A stretch of DNA of 64,000 bases from Cricetomys ansorgei. Its lineage: Eukaryota; Chordata; Mammalia; Rodentia; Nesomyidae. Shown one piece after another: positions 12,930 through 24,708 of this stretch. The translations under genes and the position numbers were made by a program. The notes beneath the pieces were generated by a model, which was not told the DNA's origin, made no database searches, and saw only the letters and a list, made by a program, of their open reading frames with translations. The stretch lies in the NCBI GenBank assembly GCA_026225945.1, contig JAMJFZ010000107.1:50383001-50447000 (forward strand), given 5' to 3'. The first letter of the stretch is position 1. Every line of letters starts with the position of its first letter.

Positions 12930-13788
12930 AAGAAAGTAAGACAACTGAAGTTGTTGATTCTTTGATCAATTTAATAGAATAAATCAATTATTTAACCTCT
13001 GAAAGATTGGGCTCTGTATCAAAATGATCTGTTTTTAGCTTTCAAAGGAATGTACTTACAGAATTAGATTAGCCCATGGCATCCCTGTTCTTGGGAATAG
13101 CTGGGGAAATTTAAAGGACTAAAAGAAATGCCCAGGAGAATTGGGTTTGTATACCCAGAACATGTAAAAGCCAGGGTTGTTAGCAAGCTTCTGTAACCTC
13201 AGGTCTGGAATACAGAGGAATACAGAGACAAGCGGACCTTTCAGAATTCATTGGCCAGTCTGTATACCAACATCGATGTGCTTCAGTTCAGTTTATTACT
13301 TTCATCATTTAGTAATAATTGTTGCTGAAGCAAAGCCCCAGCCTAGTATTGTCTGTGAAGGTCCCATCACCATAACCTTGTTTTCCCTTTGAGTTTGACC
13401 ATGAGCAGTCCTTTTAGAGTTGATTCTCTACAAACAAGTGTCTCAGAGATATGGGAAGTTGACTACCTGGGTCACAAAGGATGATTTACATTGAAAGAAC
13501 TGGACTGAAGTCCATTGCTTCTCTCAACAGTCTTTCTAAAGAAGTCATCTATGTTTTACATCTATATTTGCGTTTACTGTTTTTTCTTCACTCAATACCC
13601 TACCCAGCCCTGACACTTTACATATCACAAGGGATTGAGATTTCTGAATCTACCTGGCTTGATTTGACCACACAATTGTAAAAATTGCAAATTTTACAAG
13701 GACAATAAAAGTTTCTGCTTTAAGCCAGTCTTTCTGAATATATGTCTAAATCCCAGAGTAGTCAAGAGAAAAAGCTCTGATCATTTAA
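12930..13788. other. Non-coding stretch, nothing recognised
   Basis: No supported gene. A short duplicated 'ggaatacaga' motif lies at about 13207-13226. Confidence 0.4.
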
Positions 13789-13834
13789 GTGTGCATGTGT
13801 GTGTGTGTGTGTGTGTGTATGCACACACATGTGC
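13789..13834. repeat. (TG)n microsatellite
   Basis: TG run with flanking gcatgtg and gcacacacatgtg steps that make the ends partly self-complementary. Confidence 0.9.
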
Positions 13835-14413
13835 ATTGTTATAGGGCCTGTTTTTAAGTGTATGGAAGAATAAAAAAATATTTAAAAAGGAATCTTGGCA
13901 GTTCCGTAGCTGGAAACAGTAGTAGGTAAGTGTTGTATGCAGAGAACTACCCACCACACAAGCCAAAAACTTCTCTAAATTCTTTTTTTCACAGCATTTC
14001 ACTAAATTGAAAAATATTCTGGTCCAAATATTCTCTCTCATACATTCTTAAGTACAAACTCACAAATTATTAGAATCATATAAATGATGAATTTGTACTC
14101 TAAAAAAATAAAACTCTTATAAATAAATTCTCCCAATAATAATTAATTAGAAAGTTGGAAATATGTATAAGTACTCAATTATTCTATTTCTTCTTATGTA
14201 TTGAATATTCATGTAAGATGCACTCTTGGCAGTAGATAAGCGTCTTCTCCATGAAGGGCCCATTGATGACACAGACTAGACTGTCTCTTCCCTGTCAAAT
14301 AGAAGACAGCCCATTATCCAGGGTCCTTTTTGTCACCGTGAAGAACAGGGAACTTTTTATTTTTTCCAAGAAATGGCCTTTCAGATTCAGTAACAACATG
14401 TTCTGTTCCTCAG

Positions 14414-14563
14414 GAAACAAGAGACGATCGAGACAGGACACGGCTGGACTCCATGGTGCTGCTAATTATGAAACTGGACCAACTAGACCAAGACATTGAG
14501 AATGCCCTCAGCACTGCCTCTTCTCCATCCAGCACCCCAACAAACCTGCGGCGGCATGTCCCT
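14414..14563 (+). CDS. Internal coding exon A of an unidentified plus-strand gene
   Basis: A 150-base exon of 50 codons, phase 0 at both ends. It follows a pyrimidine-rich acceptor ending 'ttctgttcctcag' at 14413 and precedes a consensus donor 'gtgagc' at 14564. The peptide opens ETRDDRDRTRLDS, then has a helix-forming stretch MVLLIMKLDQLDQDIENAL with leucine/isoleucine spacing typical of a short coiled coil, then a Ser/Thr/Pro-rich run ending TPTNLRRHVP. No signal peptide, membrane segment or catalytic motif is seen. The frame joins directly to the exon at 20295. Seen: open frame and splice sites. Inferred: part of a cytoplasmic scaffold or regulatory protein. I have a sense of having met this sequence in a mammalian protein but could not assign a name reliably. 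Confidence 0.88.
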
Positions 14564-14664
14564 GTGAGCTATCTGCCCCGTACTCTTTTTCCTAGTGGTA
14601 TTCTCTGTATCTGTTCTGCTGTTGTTATTACTGTTTGTTTAGTTTTTAGTTTTTTGTTTTGTTT

Positions 14665-14890
14665 CAAAAGCTAGGGATTGACCCTCAGGCCTGGCTCATA
14701 CTAGGCAAGCAATCTTCCACTTAGCTGTATCACCAGCCCTGTTTTTACTTTGAAACACAGACTAAATAAGTTGGCCAGGCTATCTTTAAACTCACTCTGC
14801 AGCCCAGACTAGCCTTGAACTTACTTATCTCCCTGCCTTAGTTGCTCTAGTATCTAGGATTACAGGTCTGTGCCCCATCAAGCTCAGTTA
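14665..14890 (-). mobile_element. B4 SINE (ID + B1 composite), antisense
   Basis: The plus strand reads 'ctagggattgaccctcaggc' and 'ggcaagcaatcttccactta' (the ID-like half) followed by 'gcccagactagccttgaact' and 'tatctaggattacaggtctg' (the B1-like half), the composite order of B4 in antisense. It lies about 100 bases after exon A. Confidence 0.8.
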
Positions 14891-15247
14891 GAGTAGTACC
14901 TCTTTATCTCATATGGTCTCTCTTACAAATGAAATATCTTTGATGATGGCACCTATTAATAAATGAAATAGCATGCCATAAAGATCATGGAGATCACTCA
15001 ACGTTTTCAGTATGTCTCACAGAGAGTTCATAGAGACATGGGTGGCAACAAAAAACTTAACATTAAAAAGGAAACAAAGTGGCCTTAGGAAATTCCGCTT
15101 CTTGGGATTAAACCCTTCATTGTTGTATAGTTTGCTGGTTTACTATAGTTGCTACCCTTCAATGACATGACACAAAGTCTATTGCAAATGCTGTCTATCT
15201 TGATAACTGCATTATTTCCAGTTTTTAAAGTTATGCATACTTATTTC

Positions 15248-15250
<3 letters not shown>

Positions 15251-15296
<46 letters not shown>
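15251..15296. repeat. (TG)n microsatellite, perfect
   Basis: 23 uninterrupted TG units adjoining the tail side of the B1 at 15300. This is a likely length-polymorphic locus. Confidence 0.97.
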
Positions 15297-15297
<1 letters not shown>

Positions 15298-15434
15298 TTG
15301 GAGACAGGGTTTCTGTTTAAATCTGGCTGTCCTGGAGTTCACTCTGTAGACAAGGCTGGCCTCAAACTCACAGGGATCCACCTGCCTCGGCCTCCCGAGT
15401 GCTGGGATTAAAAGCGTGTGCCACTACTGCCCAG
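15298..15434 (-). mobile_element. B1 SINE, antisense
   Basis: 'gagacagggtttctgtttaa', 'ctggctgtcctggagttcac', 'acaaggctggcctcaaactc' and 'cgagtgctgggattaaaagc' identify an antisense B1 of low divergence. Confidence 0.95.
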
Positions 15435-15505
15435 CTTAATACATATATTCTTAGTCCATAAACTTATATTGCATGAAAAGAATGTTTAATTAGTATTTTC
15501 TACAC

Positions 15506-15569
15506 GGATGAATTGATGGATGGAGGGAGGGATGGGTGGACAGTTGGGTGGTGGATGGATGGGTAGATG
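15506..15569. repeat. (GGAT)n-like simple repeat
   Basis: Imperfect GGAT/GGGT/GGTG tetranucleotide array. Confidence 0.85.
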
Positions 15570-18050
15570 CAAGTAAACTAATACTGCATACTGTAAAAAA
15601 AATAATTCAGATGAAAATAACTTGAATACTCTAAATACTCTGAAAAGTAATAAAGAGGACAGAAGTGAGAATTTTATCCCATTAAGTTTATATGACATAT
15701 TCCCCAGTGGGATTCCAAAACTCAAAATAAAATTTACAAGAAGCATGTTTCTTCTATCCTTTACATATTTAATCGCTTCATTTTATGTGGCTCAGTTTAG
15801 CAGATCTAGCATACATAGCATAGTTTACCTACAATTAAGCCACATCCCTTTTCTATTAAAGAAGGCTTTAGACTGCACAGCAATAAATACACAAAATCAA
15901 GAAATTTATATTTAAATAAGATCCGAAAAGTAGAAAATCACATAAGCAAGTTTGAGCACATACTGAAACAGAATTCTTTTGTGCCCGGTTCCATAGTTGA
16001 TACAGTCTCACTATTGATTCTGAGGTCGCAGAGCTGGAGCCAACACAAGCAAGATGGTACTCACTGCGGTGCACATGCGTTGCCACACTCATTTTTCATA
16101 GCATTACAAGGTGGCTGAAAACACAGAGACATTGATAATTGCATGTGCCAGAGCTAGTATATGTATAAACCCAGTCAGTCTTAACCAGCGCTATAGCATT
16201 CAGCCAGGCTACCCTGAGAAGATGATATCTTTTAGAGCAACGACCATAATTAATCGTCTGGTTGATAGGAAACTGAACTCCAATCTGGAGAATTGATAAA
16301 ATCGAAATTTTCCTTTCTGGCGTCTTTGTAATTTTTCTTAGCCTTCAAGAGTCACTGCAAATACTTTCTTTACAGTGACTTGTACCTAAACAACTACTCC
16401 CTCTCTCCCTGACGCTGCCTGCCTTAGTTAACTGCAAATAGAAAAGGGATCTAAATGGGAGGGATGCAGCCAAAGCAGTGTCCTGTATGGCCCCCAGGCA
16501 GCGAGGCTTTAATTTGATTGACATATAAAAAGAGGACAAAAATTTCACACTCGTTTTAGCTAACACCTTCAAAGCCAAATATACCTTATTTTTCATGATA
16601 CTCTAGGGCTTGGCGCCTCTTTACCATTCATGGGGTCTAGAATGTGGTTTTTTTTTTTTTTTTAAGTTTTATAGGGTGAATTGTTAATCTCTCCTGTCTT
16701 TTAATCTCTCTCTTCTTCCTCCATTCAATTTTTTGAAATTCACATACATTAAATAGAAAAGCACAGCCAAGATTTCTACCAAACACCTTGTTTTGTCTCC
16801 ATTTCAAAAAGTAAGCTATTCCTCGCCTGCTGGACTGGGTTCTTTCTTATGCAATAAAGATAAACCAAAACATGAACTAATATACATGGTGATTGGGTCA
16901 TGTGACTACATATATTTTATACTTCTACATAAATTGTAAACTGAACTTTAATATTCCATGCACTATCTCATGGAATAATGACATAATTATTACCATAATT
17001 GTTGCCAGTGTGAACATAGCATACGTTTCTAAGCTCTCAATTTATCAATATAGTTGGAATAAAGCAAAGTAGGTCAAGAGAAACATTCCAAATACTAATG
17101 ACGGAAGGTATGTTTGAACCCCCAGCTTCAGAAATGACTGAGACCATAAGAAAATTGACTAATTTCTCAACTGCAGGTTCAATTAAGAGAGATACACACA
17201 CACACAAAAAAAATTAACTGTTTAACTAATAGCTTGTTAGGGGGATAGAGCATATATAAGTAGACGTGCATGGATTGAGACCAGAGTATGCTTGGCCATT
17301 TCTTGACTCTCTTATGTTTACCTCAGTGCTCATATCAGACACTGAACAAGACATGAACAATACATATTCCTGAGCCTCGAAACTGCTTTTCAATCTTTAC
17401 GATTTTCTGGGTTACTCTTGGTCGTTCTCTCTGTCCCTTGGTATTTAAAGTTACCATTAGCATTATCTCACCTGCAGTTCCCTTTCTTTTTCATAATCAT
17501 GCCATAGAATTAAAGTATTATGACATCATGATTATGGCCTTAATCACCCACCAAGGAGCTTCAACCCTACTCTCCTGCTCCACCATGGAAATTTAACTTT
17601 AACAGGAAGAACGAGGCACACAATGAAGCAGTGACTCTTCCCCTAACCCGCCCACCCCGTGTAAGAATACTTACAAAATTCCCATGATGAGTTCTCTGTA
17701 AGACAAAGAGTAAAAAATCAAAAGAGAGACTGGGATGATGAAGAACAGCGTTCATGTGAAATAGACCTTACGATAAAGGAGGAGGTAAAGATGTGGATGA
17801 AGTTGCCTGGAGAAAGCCTAACGAACACTACGCCTTGGTAGATTCTCCAAACCTCAAGATCTGATTTTTCTTTGTGGCCCAATATTCTTGTCTGAGCACC
17901 CACAGTGTACCAGTCCCTTGAAGCTAACTACGGCTAGCAATCTCCTAGGATGGGTGGTGGGTGGGAGACAAGGGTAGGGCAAGAGGAGAAAGCAGTGGTA
18001 GTCGGTGCTCACTAAGCTTTACCTATGTTGCTGCATTTGGTCTCCTGGTC
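15570..18050. other. Non-coding stretch; poly-T at 16648-16663
   Basis: Unique-looking sequence inside the intron between exons A and B. It holds a 16-base T run and a short (CA)n near 17194, but no splice-bounded coding segment. Confidence 0.45.
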
Positions 18051-18059
18051 TCATGATGA

Positions 18060-18195
18060 GCACCATAATCCTCTGGGCAGATGAGGGATTTACAGGGGTC
18101 ATGCAGATGTGGAACGAGAAGTTTGCCAGAGTCACACAGCTTGTGAGAGTCACTTCCGCATCTTTCAGAAAAGCCAACTCTCATTCTGCTGCACT
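18060..18195 (-). mobile_element. MIR SINE, antisense
   Basis: 'gatgagcaccataatcctct', 'gcagatgagggatttacagg' and 'ccagagtcacacagcttgtg' follow the antisense MIR block order (tail to tRNA-like part). This is an old, pan-mammalian element. Confidence 0.65.
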
Positions 18196-19349
18196 GTGAA
18201 CCTTCCCAAGGGCCTTCTTTTGAGTTTGAGCCACCAATGGCCTTTCAAATTAATGTGTAACCAGTGGATACTGACAGTCTTTTGGGATCTTCACCCATGC
18301 TATAAGGAAGCTTAAGAAATACTCAGCCGAGTCATGCCTTTGAGGAGTATGGGCACAGATCTGTAGTGTTTTTTCAGAGCTTCCTGATTTTCTAAGTCCT
18401 TCCTTTACTTAAGACTCTATGCCGTATACTGTGTACAGTATATCGGTGTTCAAGGAGGAGAGAGAACACACATTGCTCTTTTTCATTTCAGACATAAAAA
18501 CAAAAGCTTTTCTTTATCTTTGGTCAGGCGTCAATGTTTCAAACCTTTTGTGACCCTGGGTTTTATATTTTTACATAGTTTGTCTGCCTTGAATTCTTGG
18601 CCGCTCCTCCATCAGCTCACAACCTGCGCTGATCTGACATCCCAGGAGTAATTGCAACATCCTTAGCATTTGAGTTTGCTTTCTACATCGAATTTCACTG
18701 CTCCTGTTACCTCCTCATCACTTACATCTTGTGGACACCAATACTCCCTCTTCCTAATTTTGTGCTTAACATATTCTATCCAGCTTCTTGATTTAATCTT
18801 TCCTATTGAATCCCTTTGGATATTCTCCATGGGAATCGCCTGGCTTCCGTTATCTTCTTCATAGTGAATATCACCAGGGAAACATTACTTTGTGATGTGA
18901 ACATCTTCGTAAAGGATGAATCCCAAGATTCCCACTGTTTTATGGTATATAAATACCATAAAATGGCATACAGACCTCTTCTATGACACATGCCACTGTG
19001 GATAATCCAACACAATAAGAACTCCTCCACACTGTGCATACTCCATCCACCTGACGGTGAAAGCATAGGGTAGGTACAATGATACTTGACAGGCTGGTAG
19101 TACTATAGTGAATTACAAAGACAGAGGTGGGCAATGTAGTGATAATTCGGATATTGCTCACCATTTAGTTTATTTTAAGATGGCCATGTAGGGAGAGAGT
19201 AAGTATGAAATATCTTGGAAGAGCTGGCTCGTGATCTCTCACAGTGAAAGGCAGAAAGAAGGATTTCTACTAAGCTTCATATCCATAGCCCTAAGAAATT
19301 GCTTGTTTAGCTGTGTCTCAGGCCCTCAGCAAAACAGCACCATAGTTAC

Positions 19350-19500
19350 TTTATGAGGTTGAGCTTTGAGGTCAGGACCTGAGATTTAATACCAGCTCTG
19401 CCATGGAATGTGAGTTTAATCCAGAGATTTGCCTTGAGTCTGAGTGTCATTGTCTCTCCAGTGAGGATAATAATACCTTCCACACAAGAAGGGTAAGCTG
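19350..19500 (+). mobile_element. MIR SINE, sense
   Basis: 'tttgaggtcaggacctgaga', 'taataccagctctgccatgg' and 'cagtgaggataataatacct' match the order of the MIR consensus core and 3' part at old divergence. Confidence 0.75.
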
Positions 19501-19920
19501 GAACAGATATGGCTGTACAGTGTGGTCTGTGCAAAATAACAACACAGGAGTGACACACTCTGAAAACTACCATTTCACCTCATACTTATTATTCTATGGC
19601 TAGAAAAATAGAAGATTACCCTGCCAACTACTTCATTAAGTCATGGCTAGGAAGACAAAGTGCAAAAGGTCCCTGTTATACCAAAAAACTTAATGAATTA
19701 CCTGCTACTTGTGGTTATTCATTTAATGTTTGTAAACTACCTGTTTTTTGCTGGTATCCATTTAATATGTTAATTTAGTTTTAAATTCAAGCGAGTCATA
19801 TTTAGAATAATATGTGCGGTTATTTTTCTTCCATGCAAAGACATGAAATAGTCTGATCTGAAGTCATTTCATGAACAAGAAATTTGGCTGCAGTTATCCG
19901 CTTCACATATCGATGTGTGA

Positions 19921-19948
19921 ACACACACACACACACACACACACACAC
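19921..19948. repeat. (AC)n microsatellite
   Basis: 14 perfect AC units. Confidence 0.95.
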
Positions 19949-20216
19949 GTACACATCTTTTAAAGGAAGCATTATCCATACTCATTTACATGCTGTATAT
20001 CTTTTTGGACATTCCATCTGTGGGAAATGAGTTTCAATGCTACTAATGGCTTCTAATATCACAGGGAAAAGGATTGCTTACATTGTAAACTAAGACAAGA
20101 AAGGTTTTTTTCATTTGGCATTTTCACAAGGCCCTATGAGGAAATCTGGAAGGCACCTTGTTATCTATGTGATGATGAGTGAGTTACTGGAGGCCACATA
20201 AGAAGTAATGGCTGCT

Positions 20217-20229
20217 GGGGGGTGGGGGG
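20217..20229 (+). promoter_or_regulatory. Intronic G-runs upstream of exon B
   Basis: Two G6 tracts separated by one T, with a further GGGG about 13 bases on, end roughly 65 bases before the acceptor of exon B. G-runs near splice sites are known binding sites for hnRNP H/F proteins. A splicing role here is inference only. Confidence 0.4.
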
Positions 20230-20294
20230 CGATGGTTCTGGAGGGGACACTCATCTGCCTTTTATGATGGTCGTGCATTTGGTTTTTTTAGCAG

Positions 20295-20432
20295 GATCTG
20301 GAATCAGGATCTGAAAGCGGAACAGACAGTATTTCAGTAAATCAGACACAGATGAATCTGTCTTCTAACATGGAGTCTACCGATCCATCATCAACTCCAG
20401 TGAGCAGTTCTGGAACCAAGCCCAAGGCCATG
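20295..20432 (+). CDS. Internal coding exon B of the same unidentified gene
   Basis: A 138-base exon of 46 codons, phase 0/0. The acceptor is 'tttttttagcag' ending at 20294; a NAGNAG-type arrangement ('tagcag') allows a 3-base earlier start that would add one Gln. The donor is 'gtaagt' at 20433. The peptide begins DLESGSESGTDSISVNQT, continues with NLSSN and ESTDPSSTP, and ends SGTKPKAM. It is rich in Ser, Thr, Asp and Glu, with casein-kinase-2-like SxxE/D patterns and little hydrophobic content, so it is probably disordered. It joins in frame to exon A across a ~5.7 kb intron. Reading past the donor meets a stop within about 36 codons, consistent with intron. Confidence 0.88.
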
Positions 20433-20795
20433 GTAAGTTGTAAACAAGTCCAGACTCAACAGTCAATGTTCCTGAATATGAGGTCAGCATTGATAGCCCA
20501 CTGTTCAGGGTGGAAAGAAGATTGTTGGATGTTAAATTAATGTTTCGGGCTTAATGAGAGTCCATTGTTGAATTTTCCAATGTTCTTTATTAATCACAAA
20601 CCATGTCAAATCTCAGGGAATTCTATACCCGGGCAGCTAGGCAGAGTCTTCATCTTTCTTTCCCCAAAACCTCCTCCTTCTTCCTGCCTTAGCCCTTTTA
20701 ACTTTTTCCCCCACCCCCTCTATCTTTTAGGCCTTCATTACAACACAATGATACTAGGCTGGGGGTGATCAGAGTCTTTGCTTCTGATCTCCTTG

Positions 20796-20832
20796 TGACC
20801 TGCTCATGACCTGCTCGTGACCTGCTCATGAC
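20796..20832. repeat. 11-bp tandem repeat, three copies
   Basis: Unit TGACCTGCTCR is repeated three times head to tail and followed by a partial TGAC. Confidence 0.92.
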
Positions 20833-22890
20833 TGGTCACCTTCAACTGTCTATCTGTTCAGATCTCAAGGCTGCACAAGGGTGTGACTAGGTAGGAAGTG
20901 AGGCCTGTACTGCTGCAAGGCATCTGGCTTCCCAGCTACAAGGCATCGAAACCAAAACAGCACACAAGAGTAAAATATCCCACAACAGTTGGAGCCTTAG
21001 CCTTACCAACTTGATACTGTTTACGGAAGCATCACCCAAAAAATGTATTCTGTTTATTTTTTTTTAATGGTTATGTAGTTCACTACAGCAGGCCTGCTGA
21101 GTCTAGGACTATGCAAAATATGGTCCATGGATTCTGTCAAAGAATGTTAAAGAACCAAGAATGTAAAATGTGGAGATGAGTTTTCCTGTGTTGCTCTCCT
21201 GACCATAGCACAACCATATCACATACTCATTAGAAACACTCTCTAAGCTTCAATGCTAGATGGATGAATAGGTTGAGAAGATGTTGTCTGAGATGACACG
21301 TTAATGCGTAGAACTACAGGTGTATAAAATCACTCCATCATATTTTGTGGGTATTCATTGATATAGAGCATGGAAAGCCTAATATTTAATGGAGTGTAGT
21401 TACTATCCTTGTTACCCTGATTTATGGAATTTACAGTGCCATCTACACAAATGAAAAGGCAAGTTTCCACACAGAATAACACAGCACAGTAAATTCTGAA
21501 TAAAAGACATTTTCCTTTAAGTAAAATGTGAACTGCAGTGGGAAAATAGTATTTGACTCTAAAAGGTAACATTTATGGGGGAAGTAATTACTGCTTCAAA
21601 TATCTAAAGTCCACACAGTTCCAAAATAACCTCTCCTAGTTCAGTGAAAATCACATAGCTGTATTATTTTTTTAATCCCCAATGTTAGCTTAACACAGAG
21701 AAGTGAGTTTGGATTGTTTGTTTTCCTGTCTTTAAAATAAAGGCAGTTCTAAACTGGGACTAAAAGAATACTCTGAATCTGAGATATGGTAGATTCAGTG
21801 GATTTAAAGAGAATCAAAGCACACTATTGAAATAGCAGATGCCTGGCTTTATTATTTACATAGGTAGGAGTTTAATTGCCTGTTATCATTTATTTCCATA
21901 TCATTTGATGATAAACATCTACTGAATATCTACTACATATCATGCGCTATGCCAAATGGGAAAAAAACACTCAGGAATCATACATTATGCACATCTTTAA
22001 ATGGTTTTCATTTTAACAAATGGGGGTAGGCACGAACAGTAAAATGCAAGGAAATGCTACAACACTGTGAGAGTTCTATATGTGCAGGAAATAAAAGACA
22101 TGCATAATGTTGGTTTGGGATATGGTAAAAAGAGATGGCCAATGGTAACATGCTAATAGGCAGACTCTAATGGACTGTTGTTCTTTCAATTAATGGTAAA
22201 CACTCTTGACTTACCATTATAGAGGTTCTTTAATGTGCTGTTGAGCCCTGTGTGATATCATGCTGTCTTTGTGTCTTCAGTGGCTTAACTCCTTCATGTA
22301 TAATTTAATATGAAGATGCTACAGGAAAATTTTTGAATCTGTACTCTACAGGTTCTGAGGTTTTAGTTTTGGTGGGATTTATACTTCTTACATTTTGGTT
22401 GAAATACAGCATTTATGGCATAAAATATACTAATATTGGGTGTTCCACTTTCTATTATCTTTATTTTTAATTTTAGTTTTATTTATCATTAGAAATCTTT
22501 ATTATCTTCAGACAGCTTTCATTATCTTTTAGAAATCTAGAGTCTTGCACATTTATATGCCCATGTGTTTTCCTCTCAGGTCAAAACAAATTCTGGGGGT
22601 CAGGGTGATGCTGCCACTGGATTGCACACTCTCCTCTCACTTGTCTCTCCATTTTTGCCTAAAAAGTAAATGATTAAAAGGAGGTGGTGCTTACAGCCAT
22701 TTTTAAATTCAATGCACATTTTTCTTTAAAGGCTTTGTTTGGCAGGTGTGCTTACTTGTGAGGTATACTGTTATAATTTGATGTGTTATGTAAGTGTGCC
22801 ATGATCAAATCAGCATAATTGACATTTGTCTGAGAACTTACATGTTGAGACAAACATAAGGCAGAGAGAGCTAACTGAAAATGGCTTAGA
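20833..22890. other. Non-coding intronic stretch; possible old LINE remnant
   Basis: 'gaatatctactacatatcat' and 'gcgctatgcc' near 21920 recall the widely spread old L2-type motif 'acctactatgtgccaggcac', but the remainder is too diverged to assign. No exon was recognised. Confidence 0.35.
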
Positions 22891-23059
22891 ATTTTGAAGT
22901 CTCAAAGCCCATCTTTAGTCACGTACTCTTCCAAAAAGACCAAACCTCCTGATCCTTCTCAAACAGTTCCACCAATCTTTCAAATATAAGTACTCATGGG
23001 GACCATTCCTATTCAGACCACCATATCACCTTTGCTTCACTTGCAACAATATCATAAAG

Positions 23060-23690
23060 TGTTTTTCCTATATTTTCTAAGCTTGGGGTCTTTATTAGAT
23101 TCTTTGTTCATTTTGGGTCAATTTTTGTGTATCTTGAGAGACTAGAATCTAATAACATTGTTCTACCTCCCTGTCCAGTTTTCATAGAAGCATCAATTGA
23201 ACAGAATGTCCTTTATCTGATATATATAATTGGTCTCTTGTCAAAATCAAGCAGCTGTAACTATGGTTTGATTGTAGAAGAAAGGTATATGTTTCATTGG
23301 TTCGTATCTGTTTTCTGTCAGAATCAAGCTAGTTTGACCACTCTAGCTTTGCAGTACATTTTAAGGTCAAGCATCACGATGCCCTAGCTCTTCTTTACAC
23401 GCTCAGGAATGTTTTGCTGCTCGGAGTCTTTGGTGATCCCACATAAATGTTTTGTCCTTTTTTTTTTTTTTTTTTTTTTTGTCTGTAAAAACTGTCATTA
23501 TCGTTTTGGTCATGACTGCAATATATCTGTAGATTGTGTTAGTTTAGATCAACATTTTAGCAATACTTCTCATTTATGAGTGTGAGATGACTCTGTTTTC
23601 CTATATGTGATCTCTGCAATCTTTTCCATTGTTTTATAATTTTCACTGTGGAGATATTTTACTTCTTTCTTTAAAATTTTACATTACATT
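23060..23690 (-). mobile_element. L1 LINE fragment, antisense; contains poly-T 23458-23480
   Basis: The plus strand contains antisense-L1-ORF2-like blocks: 'attttgggtcaatttttgtg', 'tatgtttcattggttcgtat' and 'ttgcagtacattttaaggtc', followed by 'aagcatcacgatgccctagc'. A 23-base T run interrupts it. Frames are broken throughout. Confidence 0.75.
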
Positions 23691-23694
23691 TATT

Positions 23695-23860
23695 TGTCTG
23701 TTTTTGTGGGTGCTTGTATATGTGTACATGTGGAGATCAGAAGACAGCTTGCAAGAGTCTCCTTCTACCAAGTATGTCCTGGGTATTGAACTCGGGTAAT
23801 CAGCCTTGGTGATAAGTACCTTTACCCCATGTGCCATCTTGCTGTCCCTCACTTATTTGT
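23695..23860 (-). mobile_element. B3/B4-type SINE, antisense
   Basis: 'gtgtacatgtggagatcaga', 'agacagcttgcaagagtctc' and 'gggtattgaactcgggtaat', then 'catgtgccatcttgctgtcc', match antisense rodent tRNA-derived SINE order. It is inserted in the L1 fragment. Confidence 0.75.
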
Positions 23861-23945
23861 TTGTAAAATTTATTTCTGAGTAATATATTTCTGTGAGGCT
23901 TTGAATATTGTTGTTCTAAGTGGGATTGCACCAACAATCCTACCC

Positions 23946-23998
23946 AGCTACAATACCTACAATACAATACCTATAATACCTACAATACAATACCTATA
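23946..23998. repeat. AATAC-based minisatellite
   Basis: Nested pentamer array: 'acaatacctacaataca' then 'atacctataatacctacaat' and 'acaatacctata'. A ~24-base higher-order unit built of AATAC pentamers is repeated about twice. Confidence 0.8.
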
Positions 23999-24000
23999 AA

Positions 24001-24250
24001 CCACAACAAGGACTAATACGGCAAGATATTGCTAAGGGTTCAGTAGTGGCACACATAACTTGATGGTGGCCAATAGTACCCTAATTGGACCTAAGGGCCA
24101 CTCAACAAGAGGGAAACTGTGCCAGGGACTGGAAATCTAGCCAACTGCCTAAAGCTAATGAAGTCATGAATCTTGGAGAAGAACCTACAACCACCACTTT
24201 ACTAAACTAGCATAATGTTTAACTACATTCTAAATATTTTTCTTTATATC
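24001..24250. mobile_element. Possible rodent interspersed repeat (LINE-associated)
   Basis: 'gcaagatattgctaagggtt', 'gatggtggccaatagtaccc' and 'agaagaacctacaaccacca' resemble a repeat often seen between L1 blocks in rodents. It sits between two L1 fragments in the same orientation. The family was not settled. Confidence 0.4.
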
Positions 24251-24299
24251 CACAAAGAAAATGTAGTCCCCACCTTTCCCATGTCTCCTCAAGGAAGAT

Positions 24300-24640
24300 T
24301 TTTTTCTATAAAAATTTTCAACCATTTTTTTACTGGAATATAAAAATGCTTGTTGATTTTGTGTTTTCAGTCTTTACTAAATTGATTTATCAGTTCCAAC
24401 CATGTTTGGTGGGGTCTGTAGTATTTTCTCCATAAACAATCATGTCATCCTCAAACAAGGATAATTTCACTTTCTCTTCCTTGATCTAGTTGCCTTTGTT
24501 TCTACCTCTTACCTGACCCCTCTAACTGATGTCCATTTTGTTCCAGAGAACTATTTCAATTTTTCTGTCTCAGAGCCCTTTTGTTATTGTTTCTCCTAAA
24601 GATGCTTGCAAATGCAGGTGTTAGTTTAATCTAAACTATT
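24300..24640 (-). mobile_element. L1 LINE fragment, antisense (same element as 23060)
   Basis: 'aaaaatgcttgttgattttg', 'aacaatcatgtcatcctcaa' and 'aaggataatttcactttctc' are antisense L1 ORF2 blocks that lie further along the same LINE than the 23060 fragment. One insertion was probably split by later inserts. Confidence 0.72.
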
Positions 24641-24708
24641 AACTGTGCTATTAGGAAAAAAGACCAAGACTCAAATAACAAGTAAATGGAGGAGCAGAAT
24701 CATTCTAG

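Noticed and set aside
15486..15746. 86-codon frame with His/Pro-rich part
   Set aside because: It overlaps the GGAT simple repeat and carries no motif.
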